A stretch of 64,000 nt of DNA from Limosilactobacillus panis (GCF_019797825.1 NZ_CP081855.1:1178001-1242000), one strand, 5' to 3'; shown: positions 7,725-17,215, numbered from the stretch's first letter. Notes: generated by a model not told the origin, from the letters alone. Numbers and translations are program-made.

Positions 7725-9062
7725 TCATGCCTTGTATACTTCTCTGCCGCCCACAAAGACGTGACAAATATCTGCTTGTTCCGTTTGGTACATCAGGCGC
7801 TGGAAAATATCCGCCGTCGTCAGGGGCATCAATGCACGGTGCATTCGTACAATCTGTAGGTCAGCGGTGTAGCCTTCCTGAATTACGCCCGCCTTTAAGT
7901 GCAGGGCCTGGGCCCCTCCCCGGGTTGCCAGGTAGAAGGCGTTGGCCATTGTAATCCGGGATCCCTGGACACCCCGCTGCTCAGCTAGCAGGTGGTTGTC
8001 AACCCCATCGGTCAACTGCTGTGACGACTTCACTGCTTGCCGGGCATTATGATAAAGGCTCGGCGTATACCCACCAGAGATATCAGAACCCAGGCCGAGT
8101 TTATTGCCCAGCTTCAGCAGACGGTTAACCGGGAGAATCCCGTTGCCAAAGTAGATATTCGAAATTGGGCAGTGGGCAATCGCCGTCCTTCGTTCTCGTA
8201 AGACCTGCCAGTCACCGGGAGTCAACTGGGTTCCGTGGGCCATGACGGCCCGGTCAGTCAGAAGACCAAAGTGGTCCATCACGGTCGTATCGTGCTGACC
8301 GAAGCGTTCGATTGCGTAGCCATGCTCCCAGTTGCTTTCACTAAGGTGGGACTGGACCGGCAGATCATAACGGCGGGCAAGCTGGCCCAGGCCAACCAAT
8401 GCTTCATCGGTACAGCTGGGTACAAAACGCGGTGTAATCACGGGGGTAATCGTCTGCCCAGTCCGGCTTTGCATCTTCAGAACCGCTTGGATAAAATTCT
8501 CCGTTGACTGTAATGCGGCTTTAGCCGATGAATTACGGTAATAATCGGGGGTCTGGTCAGGGTTGTCCATTACCACCTGGCCAATAAAGCCGCGTAGTCC
8601 TTGGCTAACAACTTCCTTGGCGAGGGTCATATTGGCGTCAAAGTGAATCGTCCCAAACATCATTGCGGCCGTGGTCCCATTGGCCAGCAGGGTATGAACA
8701 AAGTCGTGATAGACTCGCTGGGCATAGGCGGGGTCGCTGAACTTGGCTTCCAGGGGAAAAGTATAGTGGTTAAGCCAATCGGCCAGTGGGCGGTCGAGGG
8801 CCAATCCTGCCTGTGGCCACTGGGGCGCATGCACGTGAAGATCAATGAATCCCGGTAATATGTATTGGTCGCTATCCAACTCCAGAAGCCGGTCTGCCTG
8901 CCGGGCGCTTTGCAGCTGGGCGGCGTACTCCTGATCACTTGGCTGGAGAATTCGTTGAATGACCCCTGTCTGGTCAATCATGATCAGGGCGTCCTTTACT
9001 GATTGAACGTTATTAGGATCTGTTGCAGTGAAGTATGTTCCGCAAATTGTTAATTCTGCCAT
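7725..9062 (-). CDS. guaD: Guanine deaminase
   Basis: 445-residue amidohydrolase converting guanine to xanthine (purine salvage). Motifs in order: zinc site FIDLHVHAPQ, HLSESNWEHG, AHGTQLTPGD, HCPISNIYFGNG and the metal Asp in LGLGSDISGGYTPS. Length matches GuaD. A tandem TTG-ATG lies at the start; the ATG at 9062 follows AGAGGG. A promoter-like TTTACA and TATAAT-rich segment lies in the roughly 60 bases upstream; no purine riboswitch fold was recognised. Confidence 0.93.
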   Translation of the reverse strand: MAELTICGTYFTATDPNNVQSVKDALIMIDQTGVIQRILQPSDQEYAAQLQSARQADRLLELDSDQYILPGFIDLHVHAPQWPQAGLALDRPLADWLNHYTFPLEAKFSDPAYAQRVYHDFVHTLLANGTTAAMMFGTIHFDANMTLAKEVVSQGLRGFIGQVVMDNPDQTPDYYRNSSAKAALQSTENFIQAVLKMQSRTGQTITPVITPRFVPSCTDEALVGLGQLARRYDLPVQSHLSESNWEHGYAIERFGQHDTTVMDHFGLLTDRAVMAHGTQLTPGDWQVLRERRTAIAHCPISNIYFGNGILPVNRLLKLGNKLGLGSDISGGYTPSLYHNARQAVKSSQQLTDGVDNHLLAEQRGVQGSRITMANAFYLATRGGAQALHLKAGVIQEGYTADLQIVRMHRALMPLTTADIFQRLMYQTEQADICHVFVGGREVYKA

Positions 9063-9151
9063 CAAAATACCCTCTTCATATTGTTTATTATAGTTTATAG
9101 CGAACTTTCAATGGTGTAAAGAGAATATTGTTCGTTATGCTTTTCAATATA

Positions 9152-9180
9152 AAAAAGGGCACCGGCTCCGCACCGATGCT
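9152..9180 (-). terminator. Terminator downstream of the L,D-transpeptidase remnant
   Basis: Minus strand: GCATCGGTGCGGAGCCGGTG, then CCCTTTTTT. A GC-rich hairpin with a T run. Confidence 0.75.
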
Positions 9181-9189
9181 TATTTCGTC

Positions 9190-9764
9190 CTAATTATCGG
9201 CCACCACGACCTTGGTCCCGGTCGGTAGATTATGTTCAATCCACTTGGCATCGTCAATTGACAGGCAGACGCAGCCGGGTGAGCTGGGATGCTTCCCCTG
9301 TTGCTTTGCCAGACGTTTGATGTAGTGATGTTGGTCTGCCGTTGTGACAACCGAATGGAACATGTAGTCCCCGTCCACGACAGGCAATAGTTGGCCCCTA
9401 GCCGCAAGTTCGGATTATAGACCCGGTCCATCCGGATATTGGAAGTCGCAAAGGTCCCCGTTGGCGTGGCACTGACCATCTTGTGCGTCAGGGGATCCTT
9501 TTGGTAAGCTCCCGCCGAGCTGTACATCGTGTACAAGAGTTTCTTTCCACTATAGATATAGGTTCAGTTGCCTTTTAGGCTGACCTTCACCCAGAGGTTG
9601 GGTCGACCATTCAACTCTGGGTAAGGAACTGTCTCGGAAGACTTGACCCAACTAATCGGTTGTCGCATGTGATTATTATCAGCGGCAGCTGTTGTCCACG
9701 GCAGGGTTATCCCCAGTACAAACACCAATAGTATTAGCCAGCAATGCCGAATATGATAACTCAT
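9190..9764 (-). pseudogene. L,D-transpeptidase (YkuD) with nonsense codon and frameshift
   Basis: Secreted cell-wall cross-linking enzyme remnant. ATG 9764 with GGGAG; signal peptide WLILLVFVLGITLPWTTAAA. The frame hits TGA at about 9560 in the segment KGN(stop)TYIYSGKKLL, where TGG is a likely ancestor. It resumes in the same frame and is then frameshifted by one base near 9388. The catalytic part lies in the new frame with the YkuD signature SPGCVCLSIDDAKW (nucleophilic Cys) and a preceding MFHSV. Two independent lesions argue for a true pseudogene rather than a single sequencing error. Confidence 0.88.
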
Positions 9765-9831
9765 CCATTCTTCACTCCCTATTTTACGCTAACACTACTA
9801 ATGTACTTTTTTCTACCACCTTGTTAACAAC

Positions 9832-9870
9832 AAAAGCGTTAGGTGAAGGTAAAATCCACCTAACGCTTTT
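9832..9870 (-). terminator. Strong bidirectional-type terminator
   Basis: AAAAGCGTTAGGTG, loop, CACCTAACGCTTTT. It lies directly after the carboxymuconolactone decarboxylase-like gene. Confidence 0.9.
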
Positions 9871-9882
9871 AATCGATGTGAT

Positions 9883-10209
9883 TTACTTATCAGCGCCCCA
9901 AACCTTCTTAGCAATGTTAAAGGCAGACCAAGCATTCGGCCAGCCAACGTAAAAGGCCAACTGAGTAATAACTTCCACGATTTCTTCCTTGGTAATACCG
10001 TTGCTTTTAGCAGTCCGCATGTGGTACGGCAGCTGGGCAAAAGCACCCTTAGTAATCAGGGCAGTGACCGTAATCATACTCCGGTCACGAGGCTTTAATT
10101 CTTTTTCCCGGGACCATACTTGGCCGAAGAGAACGTCATCGTTTAATTCCGCAAACTTGGGTGCAAAGTCACCCAGTTGGTCACGACCTGCTGTTTGTTT
10201 TTTAGCCAT
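9883..10209 (-). CDS. Carboxymuconolactone decarboxylase family protein
   Basis: 108-residue AhpD-like all-helical protein (MAKKQTAGRDQLGDFAPKFAEL; RDRSMITVTALITKG; YVGWPNAWSAF). The CxxC of peroxidase-type members is absent, so it belongs to the gamma-CMD side of the family. ATG preceded by TAGGAGGGG. Next to a broken cupin gene, a flavodoxin and a LysR gene, a neighbourhood common in lactobacilli and probably redox- or aldehyde-related; no specific substrate can be given. Confidence 0.85.
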   Translation of the reverse strand: MAKKQTAGRDQLGDFAPKFAELNDDVLFGQVWSREKELKPRDRSMITVTALITKGAFAQLPYHMRTAKSNGITKEEIVEVITQLAFYVGWPNAWSAFNIAKKVWGADK

Positions 10210-10221
10210 AACAATCCCCTC

Positions 10222-10636
10222 CTACTTACTTAATTTGTTGTAGTAATCATCGTCAACCTTTTCGCACCATTCGCTGGTTCCCTTGGTAATTGCAATGTGA
10301 GCGAACCAGGAGTCCTTAGTAGCGCCGTGCCAGTGCTTGACTCCTTCATGAATTGCAACCACGTCACCGGGCTGTAATAGCTGGGCTGGCTTTCCTTCCT
10401 CTTGGTACCAACCTTCACCCGCTGTTACCAGGAGAATCTGGAAGCCGTCGTGGTATATGCCAGTCGTTGCGGCAACCAGGTTCGAAAGAAACATTCGACA
10501 CGTTGATATCGATGTTATCGTCCGGTGAAACTAAGCCATTTAAATAACTAGTCCCGATAAAATACTTGGCATAGGCAACGTTCTTGTCACCAAAGCCAAA
10601 CATATCGTTTTTCACTGTATCTTTATTCTTTGCCAT
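10222..10636 (-). pseudogene. Cupin-domain protein with one-base frameshift
   Basis: Starts MAKNKDTVKNDMFGFGDKNV at 10636 (AGGAGGCCTTCAC leader). After NVSFEPGCRNDWHI the frame breaks near 10457: removing one A in the CATATACCACG stretch restores WHI-HDGFQILLVTAGEGWYQEEG, the cupin metal-binding motif 1. Motif 2 follows (PGDVVAIHEGVKHWHGA). About 138 codons in total. It sits between the CMD gene and flavodoxin. The rest of the gene is well preserved, so the lesion is recent or a sequencing error. Confidence 0.82.
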
Positions 10637-10730
10637 GTGAAGGCCTCCTCAAAGTTGTTAACTTTACTTTAGACGCCCCGGCATTAATGTGAAATACTTA
10701 TTTTAATTAATGGCTAATGTTCAAATTGTA

Positions 10731-11207
10731 TTATAGTTTACGGAGCCAGGACATCAGGCTGGCGGAAGAATACGCTGGCTTGGCATGGGTCAGGACATGG
10801 TAACCGTCCAGGACCGTTAGCTTCCCAGCATGAGCGATAAAGTCCTGCTGGTAGTTACCCGTGTCACTCCACCCCGTTGAAAATGGTGCAACCTTCCCCT
10901 GGTAGCCCTGCAACTTAACTAGCAGTGCCATCACCGGTGAGGCAATTTGGCCATCCCAGACTGGCCCGCCAACCAGGATATCATCATAGTAAGACAGGTC
11001 AGGAAGCTTAGTGGTAATTTCAGGAAGGCTGTTTGTCTGCCGCTGATTCTTGTAAACCACATCCGTCGCCTCCATGTCCTGCGGGAAGGTCTGGTCCGCT
11101 ACCTTGACCTGGAGGATATCGGCGCCCGTCATTTCATGGATTTGACTGGCTAACCGGGCTGTATTACCAAATTGTGAATAGTAAAGGATTAATGCTTGCT
11201 GTGCCAT
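10731..11207 (-). CDS. Flavodoxin
   Basis: 158-residue flavodoxin-fold protein. FMN phosphate loop YYSQFGNTARLA (residues 9-20) and the isoalloxazine loops VGGPVWDG and TGWSDTGNY are visible. It transfers electrons or acts as a small NAD(P)H quinone/flavin reductase. Divergent from the LysR gene with a 55-base gap containing TATAAT (11227-11232), an arrangement that suggests control by that regulator. Confidence 0.88.
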   Translation of the reverse strand: MAQQALILYYSQFGNTARLASQIHEMTGADILQVKVADQTFPQDMEATDVVYKNQRQTNSLPEITTKLPDLSYYDDILVGGPVWDGQIASPVMALLVKLQGYQGKVAPFSTGWSDTGNYQQDFIAHAGKLTVLDGYHVLTHAKPAYSSASLMSWLRKL

Positions 11208-11262
11208 CGTAAATCGCCCCTTGTTGTATAATTAATTTATTAAGAATTGGAGGCCCTCCTAA

Positions 11263-12142
11263 ATGGATACCCGCGTTTTAAAGTATTTTTTAACCGTTGC
11301 TAATACTAATAATATCACGAAAGCAGCCAAGCAGCTGCACATCACCCAGCCAACCCTCTCACGGCAAATCATGGAGTTAGAAAAGGAACTTCGACGTCGC
11401 CCTCTTCGACCGGACCCAACGCCAGCTCCAGTTAACGAAGGCAGGCGTCCTATTTCAACAGCGGGCAACCACCCTCCTCCAACTGGTCGACCAAACCAAA
11501 GATGACCTCCACCAGCAGGAAAAGGAACTGGTGGGGTCCGTAAACCTGGGCTGTGTTGTCTCACTCGTTTCCCCATTCATGATGAAGATGGTAAACGACT
11601 TTCAAAAGGAGTATCCGGGTGTCCGCTTTAATGTTTTCGATGGTGACGGTGACGCCCTCCGTCGGCAAATTGATGAGGGCCGGCTGGACCTTGCCTGCCT
11701 GATTGAGCCCGTCGAGGCGGCCAAGTATGACTACGTCGTCCTCCCCATTAAGGAGCAGTGGGGCCTATTAATGCATAGTGATGATTCCCTGGCTCAAAGA
11801 ACCGCCATCAGCAAGAATGACCTTTATAAACTGCCGCTGATCCTCCCCCACCGTAACATCGTTCGGGACGAGGTCAGTGATATCTTAAAACTCGACCAGA
11901 CAAAGCTCTACTGGATGGTGACCAACAACCTCCCCAGCAACACGATTGAGTTGATCCGGTTCGGTAACTATTACGCAATTGGCATTAAGGGAATCAAGGC
12001 CTTGAATGCGGACCCCGAAATTGCCTTTATCCCCTTCACCCCGAAGAAGGAAACTGGCCATCTCCTGATCTGGCGCAAAAATAACATGCTGGCCCCGGCC
12101 GCCGAGTGCTTCCTCCAGTTCGTGACCGAACGGATTAACTAA
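11263..12142 (+). pseudogene. LysR-family transcriptional regulator with frameshift
   Basis: N-terminal winged HTH intact ([20 protein letters not shown]... [15 protein letters not shown]). The frame then breaks near 11395. A shift of one base restores [20 protein letters not shown] and continues through VGSVNLGC into the effector domain (about 11531-12142). Total about 293 codons, the usual LysR size. Start ATG 11263 with GGAGG. If real, the fragmented protein would leave the divergent flavodoxin/cupin/CMD genes without their regulator. Confidence 0.85.
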
Positions 12143-12148
12143 CGAAAA

Positions 12149-12183
12149 GGGCCCTGCTGTGAGTCTTCACTAGCAGGTACCCT
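12149..12183. terminator. Stem-loop between convergent lysR and GNAT genes
   Basis: GGGCCCTGCT, loop, AGCAGGTACCCT. The T tract is weak. Confidence 0.6.
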
Positions 12184-12190
12184 ATAACAA

Positions 12191-12712
12191 CTATTTAGTT
12201 AATTGTGCGTAAACGTACAGCACTTCATCAGGACGGTAGTAACCATAAACTTCGCCGACCTTCTTGAAGCCATGCTTGGTAATCAAGTGCTGCATGATTT
12301 TGTTATCAATGTGGGTATCAATCCGGATAGTTTCAATATCTGTCCGGTGTTCCTTAATGTAGTCCAGAACAGCAACAAAGAGCTTTGAAGCGTAACCGTG
12401 ACCGGTGTGCTTGGAGTGAACGGCAACCCGGTGAAGGACCACGTACTTATCAGTATCGATGAGCCACTTGCCCTTCATCTTAGCATACGATTCATCTGGC
12501 CCGTCGACAACCGCAACATAACCAACCGTTTGGTCATCATCAGACTGCGCCAGAATTGCCCAACCATTTTCAATGTCTTGCTTAACAACGTCAGCGTTCG
12601 GGTAATCGCCCTGCCACTGGTCAATTCCTTGTTCAGCCAGCTGGTTACTGCCATCCTTTAAAATAGACATGATCTGGTCGTAATCTTCCATTGTGGCCTT
12701 TCTTAATTTCAT
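12191..12712 (-). CDS. GNAT-family N-acetyltransferase
   Basis: 173-residue acetyl-CoA-dependent acyltransferase. It starts MKLRKATMEDYDQIMSILK. Motif A with the CoA pyrophosphate loop is seen as VHSKHTGHGYASKLF (R/QxxGxG/A-like), followed by ETIRIDTHIDNKIMQHLITKHGF (motif B region). Monocistronic. The acceptor substrate cannot be inferred. Confidence 0.85.
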   Translation of the reverse strand: MKLRKATMEDYDQIMSILKDGSNQLAEQGIDQWQGDYPNADVVKQDIENGWAILAQSDDDQTVGYVAVVDGPDESYAKMKGKWLIDTDKYVVLHRVAVHSKHTGHGYASKLFVAVLDYIKEHRTDIETIRIDTHIDNKIMQHLITKHGFKKVGEVYGYYRPDEVLYVYAQLTK

Positions 12713-12838
12713 CGTTCGTACCTTCCCTTCTCGTTATTCTGGAATGATCCTAATTTATTCCGACTAAAAAAACTTTATCATACTTTCCCCTGCTTTGCCA
12801 AGCGATTAACATTCAATTTAAAAAAGGAGTTTATTGAA

Positions 12839-13663
12839 ATGATTTTTCGTCGTTACTTTTGGCTATCACTAGTTATTATTCTGTGTACCCTAGTTGGGAC
12901 CCAGCCGGTTCACGCGGCTAAGTATATCCAATCAACAACACCGACAATTTTCTTTCACGGCTACAACAGCGGCGCCCATGCCGAGCAATTTATGGTTAAT
13001 GGCATCAAAAAGGCCGGGGTCAGCAAGACCAGCATCACGGCAGAGGTCGATGCCGATGGGAAAGTCACCCTCTTGGGCACCATCCCCCGCCAAGCCGCGA
13101 ACCCACTGGTAATGGTAAATTTTGAAAACAGCCGCAATACCGACTATACCATGCAGGGGCAATGGGTCAAAAATGTTATCGTCAAGCTTCAGGACCGTTA
13201 CCATTTCAAGAGGATTAACATCGAGGCCCACTCAATGGGAAACCTCGCCGTAATGTACTACCTGCTTCATGACGGGCGAGACCATCGCCTACCGCAGATT
13301 CAAAAACAGGCCGCACTGGCCGGCACCTTTGATGGGGCAATGGGCTGGAACGAAACTGCCAACCTGACAATCAACCCGAAAACGGGTAAGCCATCCCGGG
13401 AAAACGCCTCTTTTAAAAAGCTCCTCCCCCTGCGGCACACTTATCCCCAGCAAATCAAAGTGCTTAACTTATACGGCGATTTGGGAAACGGCAACGACAG
13501 TCAGGTTAGCAATAATTCTAGTCGGACCCTTCGCTACCTAATCAACGACCGGGCAGCATCCTACAAGGAAGTTAAAATCACCGGGCCCAACGCTTCCCAC
13601 GAGCTCCTCCACCGTAATCCCCAGGTGAACCGGGAACTAATCAAGTTCTTCTGGGAGAAGTAG
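12839..13663 (+). CDS. Secreted/anchored alpha/beta hydrolase (DUF915 family)
   Basis: 274 residues. N-terminal signal sequence FWLSLVIILCTLVGTQPVHA ends in AxA. The oxyanion/first strand region PTIFFHGYNSG and nucleophile elbow AHSMGN (Ser about 138) are visible, with late Asp (YGDLGNGNDS) and His (NASHELLHRN). Family members are extracytoplasmic lipase/esterase-like hydrolases of unknown substrate. AAAAAAGGAG precedes the ATG. The next gene follows without a gap, suggesting an operon. Confidence 0.87.
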   Translation: MIFRRYFWLSLVIILCTLVGTQPVHAAKYIQSTTPTIFFHGYNSGAHAEQFMVNGIKKAGVSKTSITAEVDADGKVTLLGTIPRQAANPLVMVNFENSRNTDYTMQGQWVKNVIVKLQDRYHFKRINIEAHSMGNLAVMYYLLHDGRDHRLPQIQKQAALAGTFDGAMGWNETANLTINPKTGKPSRENASFKKLLPLRHTYPQQIKVLNLYGDLGNGNDSQVSNNSSRTLRYLINDRAASYKEVKITGPNASHELLHRNPQVNRELIKFFWEK

Positions 13664-14314
13664 GTGCTCAGAATGGAACTAACTTTATTAAGCCTTTACC
13701 AAAAGATGCAGCGGGAGATGGGCCCTTCTGGCTGGTGGCCGGCCGACTCAAAGGAAGAAATCATCATTGGGGCCCTCATGATACAAAATACCAACTGGCA
13801 GAATGCCGATAAGGCGGTCGCTAATTTTCGGCAACGAACAGGGTTTAATCCGGAACAAATTACCAAACTTTCAGTGGATGAGATTCAATCACTGGTACGT
13901 CCGGCCGGTTTCTATAAAAACAAGAGCAAGGCGGTAACCGCCGTTTTTTCCTGGCTCGCCAGGTTCAACTTTGACTACCCCCAAATTCGCCAGACCTATG
14001 GTACTAACCTCCGGGCGGCCCTATTAAAGCTGCACGGGGTTGGGGACGAGACAGCGGATGTCTTTCGTACCTATATTTTTGATGACCCAGTCTTTATTGC
14101 GGATAAGTATGCGCGGACGCTGTTTACTAAGCTCGGTGTGCCCAACCTCAGTAACTACCAGTCACTTGCCAAGCGGTGTGTACTAGGGCCCAGCTTCACG
14201 GTCGCCATGGCCCAGGACTTTCACGGTCTCATCGATGAGTTCGGCAAGCAGTACTTTCACCCCGTAACTAAGTTTGCCCAGAGCTTTCTCAGTGGTGACC
14301 GGCTCATCTTATAG
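13664..14314 (+). CDS. HhH-GPD DNA glycosylase, MagIII-like
   Basis: 216-residue endonuclease III-fold protein: helix-hairpin-helix LHGVGDETAD followed by the catalytic Asp in VFIADKYARTLF. The position of the Nth catalytic Lys is Glu, and the four-Cys iron-sulfur loop is absent; with DKY this fits monofunctional 3-methyladenine glycosylases of the MagIII type rather than Nth. GTG at 13664 lies directly after the previous stop with GGGAG seven bases before; ATG at 13673 is the alternative. Confidence 0.82.
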   Translation: MLRMELTLLSLYQKMQREMGPSGWWPADSKEEIIIGALMIQNTNWQNADKAVANFRQRTGFNPEQITKLSVDEIQSLVRPAGFYKNKSKAVTAVFSWLARFNFDYPQIRQTYGTNLRAALLKLHGVGDETADVFRTYIFDDPVFIADKYARTLFTKLGVPNLSNYQSLAKRCVLGPSFTVAMAQDFHGLIDEFGKQYFHPVTKFAQSFLSGDRLIL

Positions 14315-14552
14315 ATTACGCTGAGTCAGGTAGAATGTTCTTCAGCCATGACTTTTCGCGCTTACAATAGTACAGGGTCACCGTATTTTCACCACCTATT
14401 TTAGATTCCATTCACCGAAGCATCCCATACGCCTAGGGGAGTGTGCTTACAAATTGGTGGGTCCTAATTACAATTATAGTAAGAAGAGACTTGCCCTAGT
14501 TAAAAAAATCCGTTAGTCTTAAAGCATTAACTAACTGAAGGAGCATCAGATA

Positions 14553-15209
14553 ATGACGCACGAACAACAAATTGCTGCGGTTAAGCGGTACACGATCGAT
14601 AAACTTGGTGAGGATAGCACCGGCCATGGAATGGACCACATCAACCGGGTCGTCAAGATGGCCAAAAAGATTGCCCTGGGTGAAGGGGTCGACCCCTTCC
14701 TCCCCGTTGCCGCTGCTTACCTCCACGATACAATTGACGAGAAGCTGGTGGCGAGCGTTGATGAAGCCAAGGAGGAACTCTGGACATACCTGGAGCAGAA
14801 TGGTTTTGAAGCAAACGACATTTTCACCATCATGGACGTCATCGCTAACATTTCCTTCGCCCACACCCTCGATAAGGGCGAGATCCACCTCAGTAAGGTT
14901 GGCCAAATCGTGCGTGATGCTGACTGGCTAGATGCTATCGGCGCTATCGGCATTATCCGGGCTGTCTACTATGGCGGAGCCCACCATGAAAAGATCTATG
15001 ACCCCCGGATCAAGCCGCGGGAAAACATGTCCCATGAGGAGTACCGCAACCTTGATGACGAGACAATCATCAACCACTTTTATGAGAAGATTCTCAAGCT
15101 GGCGGGGATGTTACAGACACCGACGGCAAAGCAGATTGCGGTCCACCGCCAGGCAATCTTGAAAGACTTTCTCACGGAATTCCATAATGAATGGGATAAT
15201 AAATGCTAA
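14553..15209 (+). CDS. HD-domain metal-dependent phosphohydrolase
   Basis: 218 residues with HD-superfamily ligands in order: His in GHGMDHINRV, His-Asp in AAYLHDTID, Asp in VRDADWLDAIG. It resembles the YedJ/YpgQ group of cytosolic phosphohydrolases acting on nucleotides. ATG with GAAGGAG. The 238-base region before it has no gene; the segment nearest the start contains GTTAGT...ACTAAC and an AT-rich promoter-like part. Confidence 0.88.
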   Translation: MTHEQQIAAVKRYTIDKLGEDSTGHGMDHINRVVKMAKKIALGEGVDPFLPVAAAYLHDTIDEKLVASVDEAKEELWTYLEQNGFEANDIFTIMDVIANISFAHTLDKGEIHLSKVGQIVRDADWLDAIGAIGIIRAVYYGGAHHEKIYDPRIKPRENMSHEEYRNLDDETIINHFYEKILKLAGMLQTPTAKQIAVHRQAILKDFLTEFHNEWDNKC

Positions 15210-15300
15210 TAAGCGAGCTGAGAATGTCTTGTACGGCTATTATAAGGCGTTGATTCACGGGCACTAAAAATGTGTATTACTGTGGAATATTTGAAGATAA

Positions 15301-17209
15301 ATCGAGTAGGAGGTAATTGATTAGTTCAATTACCGACCTCTCACACCACCGTACGTACGGTTCCGTATACGGCGGTTCGACAACTTAATCACTTTGAATT
15401 GACTGGAGCGTCTTGGACATATTTATTAGTCCAAGGTGCTCCAGTTTTCTATTTGTTAGAGAATAACTCAAAGTCTTACTGTGTGCGGTTCGCCAGTAGC
15501 CCTTACGGGTACTAGCGAAGACATATGCATCACGATAAGACAATCCGAGCCTTTGTAAGTTAGTAATCTTAGTTTTGAATTTCTTCCATTGCTTCCAGAT
15601 ATATTGCCTTATTCGCGCCCTTAACCACTGGTCAAGTCGTTGAATAAAGCCAGTCAGTTTCCCAATTGAGTAATATTGAAGCCAACCCCGCATTTTGCGA
15701 TGAATTTCCTCAAACATTTGCTCAATGGATACTCCCCGATTGCGCTTTGTTAACAGCTTTAGTGCTTGCTTAACTCGCTTTTGTGATTGCTTGGCCGGTC
15801 GGGCATAGGCACCGTTACGGTCTACACCTAGTGAAAAGCCAAGAAACTTCAATCTTAGGGGACTACCAACTTTAGTTTTATCTGGATTAACTTTAACCTT
15901 CAATTGCTTTTCGAGAAAATGGGTAATACTGCGCATTACTCGTTCTCCCGCCCGTTGACTTTTAACATAAATATTACAATCATCCGCATAGCGTACAAAG
16001 TGATGGCCACGTCTGGTCAACTCTTTATCCAACTCATTTAGGTAAATATTCGCCAGTAATGGTGATAATGGTCCACCTTGCGGCGTTCCTTTGTCACTCC
16101 TAGCGAAAAGCCCATGATCTAAGACCCCGCTAGTCAAAAACTTGCGGATAAGTCTTAGCGTCCATGGGTCATTAATATATTGTTGGAGGTACTTAATCAT
16201 CAAATCATGGTTGACGTTATCGAAATAGGCCTTCAGGTCTAAGTCGACTACTCTTCGATATCCCTGATTATATAGTTTAACTACCTTTGCGATTGCGTCT
16301 TGGGCTCCACGATGAGGGCGAAAGCCAAAACTATTATCCGAGAAAATACGCTCAAAGATTGGCGTGAGCACTTGGGCAACTGCTTGTTGGACCATGCGGT
16401 CCACTACCGTTGGTATCCCTAGTTTTCTCACTCCACCGTTGGGCTTGGGAATTTCCACTCGTTTAACCGGTACTGGCTTATAATTGCCTTCACGTAGGTT
16501 GGTGATTAACTCCGTTTTATTTTCTCTAAGATATTGCAGGAGGCCATCGACAGTCATATCATCAATGCCCGCTGCTCCTTTATTTCTCTTAACTCGCAAA
16601 TAAGCCTGGTTCAGGTTATTGCGGTCCAAGACTTGGTCTTGGATAGTGACACTCATACCTTTACCTTCACCATAATCGGTACTACGCGCCCTTGTGTACT
16701 TTTGGTTTTCCAAACCTATCCTCGACAAGCGGTCAGCTTGTGGTTCTGTTTTCTGCGATTGTCGCACCTGATTACACCTCCGATATAAGTTATAAGTTAT
16801 TGTCGTTCGGTCCTTCATCTAATTAATTAGACTACTATGACCTCGGCTGACTTCTGGCTTACTCAACACAACATCACTGCTATGCTTGCTTCTGTGGAAT
16901 TTCATTCATTCCTCTTGTCGGAAACGTGTAGGTCAGATCTCCCCGGGTAAGAATATTAACTTTCGTACCATGTCACCGTTAGCTTTACTGAAAGCAACTT
17001 CGAGTAGTATTGGACTTTAGTTTGTCTAGCAACCTTATCCAGTTACTCTCAGCCTTATAGCTACTTCTTGTTCATCGGTGCAGCACTTTGCCTTAGACTT
17101 CCTTCAGATTCCACCTCACAGCGGACACCCTTGTCCTCGGCTCATGGTTCCGACTACTACGGCCCATAGTGGACTTTCACCACCTAGCTAATACCCATGC
17201 CGGGCGCAC
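15301..17209 (-). mobile_element. Group II (IIC-type) intron, copy 1
   Basis: Boundaries read from comparison with the second copy: 5' end GTGCG at 17209 and 3' end ...CTCGAT at 15301, 1909 bp. The domain V hairpin lies near 15345-15382 and domain VI (AATTGAACTAATCAATT stem) near 15312-15335. It encodes a maturase-RT without an endonuclease domain. It is inserted six bases after the stem of a Rho-independent terminator (17216-17252) on the same strand, the typical IIC target. About 440 bases of ribozyme domains precede the RT gene. Confidence 0.92.
15385..16767 (-). CDS. ltrA: Group II intron reverse transcriptase/maturase (copy 1)
   Basis: RT motifs: IPKPNGGVRKLGIPTVVDR (RT2), VVDLDLKAYFDNVNHD (motif A), GTPQGGPLSPLLANIYLNELD, catalytic YADD in FVRYADDCNIY. 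A maturase domain follows and ends with GYWRTAHSKTLSYSLTN; no HNH endonuclease domain follows. ATG at 16818 is in frame, but GGAGGTG lies inside that extension, so GTG at 16767 (RQSQKTEPQADR) is preferred, giving about 460 residues. It differs from copy 2 at five or so residues. Confidence 0.92.
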   Translation of the reverse strand: MRQSQKTEPQADRLSRIGLENQKYTRARSTDYGEGKGMSVTIQDQVLDRNNLNQAYLRVKRNKGAAGIDDMTVDGLLQYLRENKTELITNLREGNYKPVPVKRVEIPKPNGGVRKLGIPTVVDRMVQQAVAQVLTPIFERIFSDNSFGFRPHRGAQDAIAKVVKLYNQGYRRVVDLDLKAYFDNVNHDLMIKYLQQYINDPWTLRLIRKFLTSGVLDHGLFARSDKGTPQGGPLSPLLANIYLNELDKELTRRGHHFVRYADDCNIYVKSQRAGERVMRSITHFLEKQLKVKVNPDKTKVGSPLRLKFLGFSLGVDRNGAYARPAKQSQKRVKQALKLLTKRNRGVSIEQMFEEIHRKMRGWLQYYSIGKLTGFIQRLDQWLRARIRQYIWKQWKKFKTKITNLQRLGLSYRDAYVFASTRKGYWRTAHSKTLSYSLTNRKLEHLGLINMSKTLQSIQSD

Positions 17210-17215
17210 TATAAT

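Noticed and set aside
9066..9151. Purine riboswitch upstream of guanine deaminase
   Set aside because: The leader is short and AT-rich and lacks the conserved three-way-junction motifs.
14315..14552. Possible RNA gene in the 238-base gap
   Set aside because: No tRNA-like cloverleaf or known riboswitch motif could be drawn; only promoter-like and weak stem sequences.
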